A DNA stretch of 15,101 bases from Desulfofustis sp. (GTDB lineage: Bacteria; Desulfobacterota; Desulfobulbia; Desulfobulbales; Desulfocapsaceae). The stretch lies in the NCBI GenBank assembly GCA_029287755.1, contig JARFQM010000454.1:1-15101 (forward strand), in the 5' to 3' direction. How positions within the stretch are numbered: the stretch's first letter is position 1; each line of letters starts with the position of its first letter. A program made the position numbers and the translations under genes. Positions 1 to 5,993 of the stretch are shown here, one piece after another. The notes under the pieces are model-generated. The model was not told the DNA's origin and made no database searches. It saw only the letters and a program-made list of their open reading frames with translations.

Positions 1-578
1 GCGAGACCCTGAAGAAGGTGCTCGGCGCCCATGCCGAAAAGCACAAGGTAGACGTCGACACCGTGCTGGAAAAATGCAACTACACGGCCCGCGGTGAACT
101 GGCCTTCGTCCCCCATCACGAACCGCCGCTGCGCCATGGCAGCAAGGATGAGTACCCGTTTGATTTCATTGACTACAAATCGCGCCTCAACCGCGAGGGG
201 AGGAGCCAGAACGCTCCCTGGTACTATGAATTCAAACACGTGGACCCAGGCGACGTGGGGGGACAGGATTCGCTGAGAATAAACCCTGTCGATGCCGGGA
301 AGCTCGGCATCAAGGACGGCGACCGGGTGAGGGTGAGCTCGACGGTGGCAACCGGTGAGTGCGTGGCCAGGGTCTGGGAAGGGGTACGTCCCGGCACGGT
401 AAGTAAATCTTATGGCCAGGGACATTGGGCCTACGGCAGAACCGCCACCGGCGATTTTGGCAAGAGTGCCACCCGCGGGGTGAACAACAACACGATCATA
501 CCCTGGGAGCTTGAGCGGCTGTCCGGATCGAATGCCAGGAACGGCGGGCACGCAGCCGTCAAGATCGAGAAAATATAG
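1..578 (+). CDS. Molybdopterin oxidoreductase catalytic subunit, C-terminal part (5' end outside window)
   Basis: The reading frame is open to the left edge (first complete codon at base 3), so only about 191 C-terminal residues are present. They resemble the molybdopterin-dinucleotide-binding domain of the DMSO-reductase superfamily: a segment reading INPVDAGKLGIKDGDRVRV (the usual 'asparagine, lone glycine-aspartate, hydrophobic strand' opening of that domain), then GTVSKSYGQGHWAYGR and a terminal NNNTIIPWELERLSGSNARN. The GHWAYG stretch recalls polysulfide, thiosulfate, tetrathionate and arsenate reductase-type enzymes, but I cannot choose between them. The N-terminal Fe-S motif, the Tat signal and the active-site ligand are outside the window. 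The Fe-S subunit gene follows after 16 bp and a TorD chaperone lies downstream, so this is the large subunit of a complex iron-sulfur molybdoenzyme. Family confidence is high; substrate is unknown. Confidence 0.88.
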   Translation, partial: ETLKKVLGAHAEKHKVDVDTVLEKCNYTARGELAFVPHHEPPLRHGSKDEYPFDFIDYKSRLNREGRSQNAPWYYEFKHVDPGDVGGQDSLRINPVDAGKLGIKDGDRVRVSSTVATGECVARVWEGVRPGTVSKSYGQGHWAYGRTATGDFGKSATRGVNNNTIIPWELERLSGSNARNGGHAAVKIEKI

Positions 579-594
579 GTAGGGAGACAGAACA

Positions 595-1359
595 ATGACA
601 CAATATGCAATGGTAATCGACTTGAGAAAATGTGTTGGCTGCGGCGCCTGTGCTCTCGCCTGTAAGACCGAGAACAATACGGCATTGCGACGCAACGGTC
701 AGACTTTCAACTGGGCGGACTTCGTTCACGAGACCAGTGGAACCTTTCCGAATACCAAATTTCGCACGCTGCCGGTGCTCTGCAATCACTGCAGCGAAGC
801 AGCCTGTGTTGAGGCCTGCCCGGTTGAGCCGAAGGCGATGTTCAAGACGGAGGATGGCATAACGATGCACAACGACGAGCGCTGCATCGGCTGCAGGGCC
901 TGCCAGGAGGCCTGTCCTTATAGCCTTGACGAGGTAGAGAAAGATGGCGCGTATGGCGAATACAGCGTTATCAGCTACAACGAAGAGGGAGAATCCACCC
1001 AGCCGTTTTTTACCGACAAGAGCCAATTGGTGCCCAACGGATCTACCTCGGGAGCTGAACTGGCAGAGATCGCAGGGGCAAATCCGCCTCACCAGACTAT
1101 GTATTCTCACCCTGACTACGAGAGCGTGCGCCGGGACAATATCGTTGAAAAGTGTATTTTCTGCGATCATCGCCTTAAAAACGACGAATCACCAGCATGT
1201 GTAGAGGCGTGTCCTTCAGGCGCTCGTGTGGTGGGCGACATCAACGATGCAAACAGCGAGGTTGCCCAACTGCTCAAAAAACACAAGAACTTCGTCTTGC
1301 TCCCCGAAGAGGGCACCGAACCAAACGTCTACTATATCCGGGAGTACTCGGCCCGATAA
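595..1359 (+). CDS. Four-[4Fe-4S] electron-transfer subunit of the molybdoenzyme (DmsB/PsrB/TtrB-like)
   Basis: This 254-residue protein moves electrons between the molybdenum subunit and a membrane or soluble partner. Four cysteine groups are visible: C13/16/19/23, C63/66/71/75, C97/100/103/107 and C187/190/202/206. This is the standard pattern of the four-cluster DmsB/NrfC/PsrB family. It has no signal peptide, as expected for a subunit that crosses the membrane with its Tat-exported large partner. A GGGAG ribosome site lies 10 nt before the ATG, and the gene starts 16 bp after the large subunit, so both are co-transcribed. One oddity is the stretch between cluster groups three and four: about 79 residues (108-186) against about 20 in DmsB as I recall it, containing an acidic and polar insert. 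Family assignment is secure; the enzyme's substrate is not. Confidence 0.93.
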   Translation: MTQYAMVIDLRKCVGCGACALACKTENNTALRRNGQTFNWADFVHETSGTFPNTKFRTLPVLCNHCSEAACVEACPVEPKAMFKTEDGITMHNDERCIGCRACQEACPYSLDEVEKDGAYGEYSVISYNEEGESTQPFFTDKSQLVPNGSTSGAELAEIAGANPPHQTMYSHPDYESVRRDNIVEKCIFCDHRLKNDESPACVEACPSGARVVGDINDANSEVAQLLKKHKNFVLLPEEGTEPNVYYIREYSAR

Positions 1360-1373
1360 GACAGACAAGAACC

Positions 1374-1412
1374 GGCCGGGGCTCATGAGCGTATCCTTCA
1401 TGAGCCCCGGCC
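1374..1412 (+). terminator. Perfect 15-bp GC-rich hairpin between Fe-S subunit and TorD genes
   Basis: The left arm 1374-1388 (GGCCGGGGCTCATGA) and right arm 1398-1412 are exact reverse complements around a 9-nt loop. The hairpin begins 14 bp after the Fe-S subunit stop. The following bases (TTAACCTT) are not a clean U-tract, so it may be a weak or partial terminator, an attenuator, or a 3' stabiliser for the upstream mRNA rather than a full stop. Genes on both sides run in the same direction. Confidence 0.6.
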
Positions 1413-1434
1413 TTAACCTTCTCAAAACATCCTG

Positions 1435-2055
1435 ATGGCTTCTCACACTGACGCGCTGACCCGCGCTAATTGTTTCAAGTTGCTTGCCGCCTGTTTCTAT
1501 GAACCTGAAAAGGATTTGCTGGTCGAAGAAAACCTCTGCCAGAATCTGCAAAACCTCCTTGACGGTTGGGCGTCCGGGGCGGCGAAAGCCGCCTCGAATA
1601 TGGGGCTTGCCTTGTTAAGCACAGAGCAGGAACAGCTGAGCCTTGCCCATGCGGAACTTTTTATCGGACCATTCGAACTAATAGCACCCCCATATGGGTC
1701 TGTGTATCTCGAGAAAAATCGTCAGATCATGGGCGATACGACGATGGGCGTACTCAAGAGCTATCAGGAAGCCGGACTATCCGTGGACGAAAAGGAGCCT
1801 CCCGATCATATCGCCATAGAGCTGGAGTTCATGTCATTTCTCAGCACCAGAGAGGCAGAAGCCAGGGCGCAAGGTGATGCGGGCGGAGCAGAGAAATTTT
1901 TCGCAAAGCAGAAAGATTTTTATCACAATTATTTACGCTGGGTTCCAAACTTTTGCGAGGCGATAAAGAAAGGAACGAAGAGTCCATTCTATCAATCTCT
2001 GGCGGACAGTCTTGACAGGTTAATGGTAACCTGCCGAAAATGTTACGGGGGGTGA
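1435..2055 (+). CDS. TorD-family molybdoenzyme maturation chaperone
   Basis: This cytoplasmic, all-helical-type protein of 206 residues should bind the apo molybdenum subunit and its Tat signal, guarding cofactor insertion before export. Family signatures seen are HAELFIGP (72-79), the proline-rich PPYGSVYLE stretch (85-93) and PDHIAIELEFM (123-133), which matches the conserved PDH-plus-helix motif of TorD/DmsD/NarJ-type chaperones. Length is typical of the family. It follows the two structural subunits, the normal context for a dedicated chaperone. There is no recognisable Shine-Dalgarno sequence before the ATG, and a perfect hairpin lies between it and the Fe-S subunit gene, which suggests its level is set separately and low. 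The assignment is firm at family level. Confidence 0.9.
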   Translation: MASHTDALTRANCFKLLAACFYEPEKDLLVEENLCQNLQNLLDGWASGAAKAASNMGLALLSTEQEQLSLAHAELFIGPFELIAPPYGSVYLEKNRQIMGDTTMGVLKSYQEAGLSVDEKEPPDHIAIELEFMSFLSTREAEARAQGDAGGAEKFFAKQKDFYHNYLRWVPNFCEAIKKGTKSPFYQSLADSLDRLMVTCRKCYGG

Positions 2056-2094
2056 GGAAATCCCGGGCCTTGAGAGGTAATAAACTGCAGATCG

Positions 2095-3189
2095 ATGTCG
2101 TCCTTTAGCCTGATCCAGAAACTTGCTGCACATTCCAGCCGGCAGACGGCTGATTTTGCCCATGACAGGTGCCTGCGAAAACGCCTGAACCGCTGTGCGT
2201 GTGCAAACTGCAGAGACGCATGCAGTGCAGGCGCAATATCGCTCAAAGATCGCAGAATAAGCTTCGATGCTCGGGCATGCACCGGATGCATGCGCTGTAC
2301 GACCGCATGTCCTAATGACGCCTTTACTTTTTCGGGATTTGAGGTCGACTCGCTGTGCTTTTCAGAAGACAAGGCTGAGCTTGTTGTGCTATCGTGCACC
2401 AGGCAGAGCCAGATATACCCGGAGGAACGGCTGGTGCCATGCCTGGGCGGCATAACCAATGAGCACCTGCTGGCCCTGGATATGTCTGGGGAGTCCGCCC
2501 TGGCGTTCAATATATCATCCTGCGCCGGTTGCGAAAACTACCATGGGGTGGAGGACTTTTTACACAGGCTGGCGTGGCTCAAGCAAGAGGCCGGTCCTCT
2601 TTTCCGAAGAAAACAGATGCTCATATCAGATCAACAAGAGGCCGCCGCCTTCGACCAGTCGGCCAGACGATCGTATCTTTCCAGCCTGAAAGAAAGTTTA
2701 TATGAGACGATTGGCGCCCAATTCAGTTTTCACACAGACAGTTCCAGACCTGCAGTCAGAACCAGCAGGAGAATACCCGTCAGGGTCCAGATCAAAGCAC
2801 ATCTGATGGAAAAGGCTGCCTCGACAGACAGGCAGGCGCTGTCGAGGCTCATCAATCACCGGCTCATTATAAACCAGGACTGCAACCTCTGCCCTTTGTG
2901 CAAGGGAATATGCCCAACGGGTGCACTCAAGATTGAGCAGACCGAAGGGAAAAAAGAACTCGTCTTTGCTGGCACGCTCTGCAGCGGGTGCGGGCTGTGC
3001 GTTTCTTTCTGCACGCAAGAAGCACTTTCCCTCCAAAAACCAGACTCCTGGATTGCGGCTGCCGGCCCGCGCTGCCACCCTCAGTCGCCTGCGGCTCTGC
3101 TGCCGCAGGTGGAGCAACCTAACCTGGGGAACAGTGCCAACGTGAACGTGCATAAAAGGGATCTGCAGGCCGCGGAGAAGCCGATATGA
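2095..3189 (+). CDS. Multi-[4Fe-4S] ferredoxin-like protein with cysteine-containing middle domain
   Basis: This 364-residue soluble protein has four ferredoxin-type cysteine groups in two pairs: C34/36/39/43 (first spacing irregular) and C62/65/68/72 near the N-terminus, then C263/266/269/273 and C296/299/302/306 near the C-terminus. Between them (about 85-165) is a domain beginning with the strand ELVVLSC and carrying C101, C116 and a CAGC pair (143/146). Its layout faintly recalls the MvhD/hydrogenase delta-subunit fold; that is an impression, not a match. A linker rich in Ser, Arg and Gln (170-255) joins the halves. No signal peptide or membrane segment is seen, so it is probably cytoplasmic. 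It could pass electrons to or from the molybdoenzyme or help its maturation. It overlaps the next gene by ATGA, implying translational coupling. Confidence 0.82.
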   Translation: MSSFSLIQKLAAHSSRQTADFAHDRCLRKRLNRCACANCRDACSAGAISLKDRRISFDARACTGCMRCTTACPNDAFTFSGFEVDSLCFSEDKAELVVLSCTRQSQIYPEERLVPCLGGITNEHLLALDMSGESALAFNISSCAGCENYHGVEDFLHRLAWLKQEAGPLFRRKQMLISDQQEAAAFDQSARRSYLSSLKESLYETIGAQFSFHTDSSRPAVRTSRRIPVRVQIKAHLMEKAASTDRQALSRLINHRLIINQDCNLCPLCKGICPTGALKIEQTEGKKELVFAGTLCSGCGLCVSFCTQEALSLQKPDSWIAAAGPRCHPQSPAALLPQVEQPNLGNSANVNVHKRDLQAAEKPI

Positions 3190-3947
3190 CCGAGCTTCTG
3201 ATTCCTGTTACATTGCTGGCTTTTATATTCGCAGTCGTGGCCTTTTTCTATGCCTCAGTGGGGTTGGGGGGGGGCTCTTCGTATACCGCGCTGCTGGCGG
3301 TATTTGGAGCGAGTGCGATGACTATCCCCATGGTGTCGCTGACCCTGAACATACTGGTCACCACATTCGGCAGCCTCGTTTTTCTTCTGCATGGCCATGC
3401 CCGCTTAAGACTCATTGCGCCGTTTATTATTTCCTCGATCCCAATGGCGTATCTTGGCGGAATGCTGCATCTGCCCAAAATGATATTTTATGTGCTGCTG
3501 CTTATTTCGCTATGCGTCGCGGCAGCGCGGATATATTTCCCCAGCAACCGCAGGTCGTTCCAACTCGATCAGCGTGAAAAGATTTTCTGCGCCATCGCAG
3601 GCGGAGCCGTATTGGGGCTGATAGCCGGCATCACAGGAATCGGCGGCGGCGTGTACCTAGTTCCGCTGATTATCTTATTGGGTCTGGGAACTGCCAAAGA
3701 AGCTGCTGCCTGCGGTGCGTTTTTTATCTGGGTAAATTCGGTTTCCGGACTGCTTGCCAGAGTACAGTATAACGAAGTTGACCTGGTCCCCTACCTGCCT
3801 CTGGTAATAGCGGTCGTTTTAGGAGGGATGGCAGGGACCCTGATGGGAGCCGGGCGCTTTAAGGTTCGAACCATGCAGCAGATTCTGGGCACAATTCTGA
3901 TAGTTGCAATCCTTCTGCTGGGCCAAAAGATTGTGATGTTTGCCTGA
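3186..3947 (+). CDS. TauE/SafE-family membrane anion exporter
   Basis: This inner-membrane protein has 253 residues and about eight hydrophobic segments in two homologous halves. Each half opens with a glycine-rich loop typical of the TauE/SafE (DUF81) family: ASVGLGGGSSYTALL near residue 25 and AGITGIGGGVYLVPL near residue 147. Family members are implicated in export of sulfite, sulfoacetate or other sulfonates and anions. Its start codon overlaps the stop of the preceding Fe-S gene (ATGA), so the two are translationally coupled. Placement at the end of a molybdoenzyme cluster suggests export of an oxyanion made or used by the pathway, perhaps sulfite, but the family is broad and the substrate is inferred. 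Family call is strong. Confidence 0.92.
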   Translation: MTELLIPVTLLAFIFAVVAFFYASVGLGGGSSYTALLAVFGASAMTIPMVSLTLNILVTTFGSLVFLLHGHARLRLIAPFIISSIPMAYLGGMLHLPKMIFYVLLLISLCVAAARIYFPSNRRSFQLDQREKIFCAIAGGAVLGLIAGITGIGGGVYLVPLIILLGLGTAKEAAACGAFFIWVNSVSGLLARVQYNEVDLVPYLPLVIAVVLGGMAGTLMGAGRFKVRTMQQILGTILIVAILLLGQKIVMFA

Positions 3948-3961
3948 AGTGCTAGCCAATT

Positions 3962-4053
3962 GCGCTCCCTAATCGGGACCGCGCCTCAATCTCCTGAGCG
4001 CTGAGATCATGTGATATTTCAGCGAGATATTATGACAATTCCGGTCATTTTTT
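3962..4053 (+). terminator. Possible terminator region at the convergent gene end
   Basis: Two structures lie between the convergent exporter and PqqD-like genes. A bulged hairpin at 3962-3984 pairs GCGC-TCCC with GGGA-(CC)-GCGC. A short stem, ATGAC/GTCAT (4032-4036 with 4044-4048), is followed by a T-run to 4053, and so could end + strand transcription; it overlaps the 3' end of the PqqD-like gene. The stems are short, so confidence is low. Confidence 0.3.
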
Positions 4054-4311
4054 GTGCACCACGAGCAATTCGCGATCTACCAGCTGCCCCAGTAGTGAAA
4101 GGGTGTCTTCCCTGATCTGCTCCTCCGGGATATCCGGAAAAGCGGCGCCCAGGACTTCAATGATCTCACCCGCCTCCCTGGGGGTATCAAGAAAGCGCCA
4201 GACAGCCGTACCCAAGGGGTTCAGATTGAAAATCACATCTGCCTCGTTATCTATGAGCAGCAGTTCATCATCCAGCGCTTTTCCCAGGATGCTGGGGCTT
4301 CTGCCATACAT
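4045..4311 (-). CDS. PqqD-like peptide-binding protein (RiPP-recognition-element type)
   Basis: This small protein of 88 residues (91 if the in-frame GTG at 4320 is used) matches the PqqD family: an N-terminal beta part with LLIDNEADVIFNLNPLGTAVW, the characteristic 'hydrophobic-Asn-x-x-G-x-x-hydrophobic-W' core, then an acidic helix with an ILE/VLGAAFPDIPEEQ-like segment and a final LVDRELL helix. PqqD proteins bind leader regions of peptides or proteins and present them to modifying enzymes. It is the last gene of a four-gene minus-strand unit, 57 bp (or 66 bp from the ATG) after an HPr-kinase-like gene. I recall curated families pairing a PqqD-like chaperone with an HprK-related kinase ('HPr-rel-A' type), which this pair fits. 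GGGAG lies 8 nt before the ATG at 4311; a second ribosome site precedes the GTG, so the start is ambiguous. Confidence 0.85.
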   Translation of the reverse strand: MYGRSPSILGKALDDELLLIDNEADVIFNLNPLGTAVWRFLDTPREAGEIIEVLGAAFPDIPEEQIREDTLSLLGQLVDRELLVVHKK

Positions 4312-4377
4312 TTCACCCACTCCCGCTTTCTCCTCTTTTCTGTATCTCAGGGTTGTGTCGGCGCTGAGGACTCATTT

Positions 4378-5232
4378 TCAGTGGAAATGCTTGATCAGCA
4401 GTTTTGCCGCCTGATCCGGATCTGCATAGGTTAGTCTGTAGCACTCGGCTTTGTCCACGATTGCATAGATCCTCTCGACAATATCGAGAGCTTTGTTCTG
4501 GCGGGCAAAATTGCGCAGAATTATCTCCTTGATTACCTCTTTTCTCCCCGATTGTTCCAGTACCATGTGCTCGCAGTCCAGATTGAGGTCGAGCAGGACG
4601 ATCCCCTCGATGGGCACGGTTGTACCGAGTTGCAGCTGTTCGTTCTGATCAAGTGCGACATAACAATAACGGTCATTTCTGAGTGCAACACGCTGCCTGA
4701 TGTAGTTCCGGAACCCCTCGCTGACCGATTCCGGCAAGGGGAGGCGGAGCCGAGGGTAGAGCGCGGTGGCTATTCCCACATTGCTGTCTGAGGCAACCGG
4801 CAGGGCGTCATCGGTGAACAGCGGGACTCCATTGAAGGCGAGGTGGAGAGAAAGGGTGCTTTTCCCGGATCTGTAGGTGCTTGGGAAGAGAAACAGTCCC
4901 TGATTAAAAAGAGCCGCAGCGCTGTGCAGACAGAGATAGCCCGGATGATCGGTGACAAACGCATGGATCAGGTCGACGGTGAGGTCACAGACCGCATCCA
5001 CGGGATCATAATGGAGCACCGGGGCTTCGAGCCACAGCGATGAGCGCTCGTAGCCTGCGCCCGTCTTCCGTAGAGTGATCTGGGCGGCTTCTTCTGGTGC
5101 CCGGGGAACCTGCACTATTGAAGAATCTCTGAAGATTGACTTCAGCAAGGGGTATAGTTCATCACAATCGATAAACGTTACGGGCTGTTCGATGCCCTCG
5201 AACTGCAATGAGGATACACGCTCTTCAACCAT
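4378..5232 (-). CDS. HPr-kinase-related P-loop protein (putative Ser/Thr protein kinase)
   Basis: This 284-residue cytoplasmic protein resembles the C-terminal kinase domain of HPr kinase/phosphorylase. The P-loop region is CLHSAAALFNQ followed by LFPSTYRSGKSTLSLHL (101-131), and a downstream FTDDALPV (139-146) corresponds to the DD motif of HprK. The GKST core is intact, but the first P-loop glycine is replaced, giving PSTYRSGKST. Residues 1-95 form a separate N-terminal part that I do not recognise. HprK proper phosphorylates a serine on HPr; related kinases occur in peptide-modification clusters, for example those phosphorylating lasso-peptide termini. Here the neighbours are a PqqD-like protein downstream and an exported, extremely Ser-rich protein 44 bp upstream, the obvious candidate substrate. 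A GAGGAG site lies 12 nt before the ATG. Family is likely; activity and target are inferred. Confidence 0.8.
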   Translation of the reverse strand: MVEERVSSLQFEGIEQPVTFIDCDELYPLLKSIFRDSSIVQVPRAPEEAAQITLRKTGAGYERSSLWLEAPVLHYDPVDAVCDLTVDLIHAFVTDHPGYLCLHSAAALFNQGLFLFPSTYRSGKSTLSLHLAFNGVPLFTDDALPVASDSNVGIATALYPRLRLPLPESVSEGFRNYIRQRVALRNDRYCYVALDQNEQLQLGTTVPIEGIVLLDLNLDCEHMVLEQSGRKEVIKEIILRNFARQNKALDIVERIYAIVDKAECYRLTYADPDQAAKLLIKHFH

Positions 5233-5276
5233 GAACTGCTAACTCTCCTCTCACACTCACGGAAGATCAGAGGCTA

Positions 5277-5927
5277 TCAAATACCGCCGCTGCTGAAGTC
5301 GGTTGCGGTTGAACCAGGCCCGCCGCTCACCCCGGTTGAGCCATTCGAAAAACTGCCGGAGCTGCTGCTGGATTGGGGTCTGATAAAAGGACCGCTGCTT
5401 CCAGTACTGCCGCTTGACCTGCCGGACCTGCTCGGGCCGCTGCTGCCGGTACTTCCGCTTGAACCCTGGGAACCTCCTCCCCTGCCACTATTAGAACTGC
5501 TTCCAGATCTGCTTGAGCTGCCGGTTGATCCGCTGGAACTTCCTCGTCCTCCACTGCTTGAGCTGCCGCTCGACGGGCCCGAACTTCCTGTAGAACCATT
5601 TGAACCGCCGCGACCGCCGCTGCTCGAGCTACCGGTTGAACCTGACGAGCTGCCGCTTCTGCCGCTGCTTGAGCTTTCTCCGGACCTTCCCGATCCTCCG
5701 CTAGAACCACTGGAACTTCCACTTTTTCCACCACCGGAACTGCCGCTGGAACCGCTCGATCCTTTGCCGGAGCTCCCGGATTTGGCTTGGGCGTCGCTCA
5801 TGGTAGTCAGCAGCGGGGCGGCATAAACTGCCGTTACGGCAAGTCCAAGCGCAGTAAGTGCCTGCCTTCTATTCAAATTCTTTGGGCTTGATTTACGGTT
5901 TGCAGAAATTTTGCTCTTCTCAGTCAT
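5277..5927 (-). CDS. Tat-exported Ser/Gly-rich repeat protein, candidate kinase substrate
   Basis: This 216-residue protein has an N-terminal twin-arginine-type signal: a basic start, NRRQALTALGLAV (R20, R21) and a hydrophobic stretch ending near AQA (46-48). From residue 49 to the end it is almost only Ser and Gly with scattered Arg, Lys, Thr and Pro, and no cysteine. A GSTG unit recurs at 96, 111, 133, 158, 173 and 196, often extended to SGSTGSSGP. Such a sequence should be unfolded and presents very many serines. The gene starts after AGAGG spaced about 6 nt from the ATG, and is followed within 44 bp by the HPr-kinase-like gene and then the PqqD-like gene. I propose it is recognised and modified, then exported. 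Alternatives are a structural or adhesive extracellular filament protein. I know no named family. Confidence 0.82.
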   Translation of the reverse strand: MTEKSKISANRKSSPKNLNRRQALTALGLAVTAVYAAPLLTTMSDAQAKSGSSGKGSSGSSGSSGGGKSGSSSGSSGGSGRSGESSSSGRSGSSSGSTGSSSSGGRGGSNGSTGSSGPSSGSSSSGGRGSSSGSTGSSSRSGSSSNSGRGGGSQGSSGSTGSSGPSRSGRSSGSTGSSGPFIRPQSSSSSGSFSNGSTGVSGGPGSTATDFSSGGI

Positions 5928-5993
5928 CGCGTACCTCTTGTAACTTTTTCGTATTTTAAATTCGAATCAGATCAGGTAGATGAAATTCTCTCT

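Noticed and set aside
559..1170. 203-codon minus-strand frame over the Fe-S subunit gene
   Set aside because: It lies antisense to a gene with unmistakable cysteine motifs, has no family features and no ribosome site.
5327..5734. 135-codon Ala/Glu/Val-rich frame inside the Ser/Gly gene
   Set aside because: It is the shifted-frame reading of the Ser/Gly repeat DNA; the composition follows from the repeat codons, and it has no signal or start context.
4045..5927. Lasso-peptide or other classical RiPP cluster
   Set aside because: A PqqD-like protein and HprK-like kinase are present, but no leader protease, cyclase or radical enzyme, and no short precursor gene was found.
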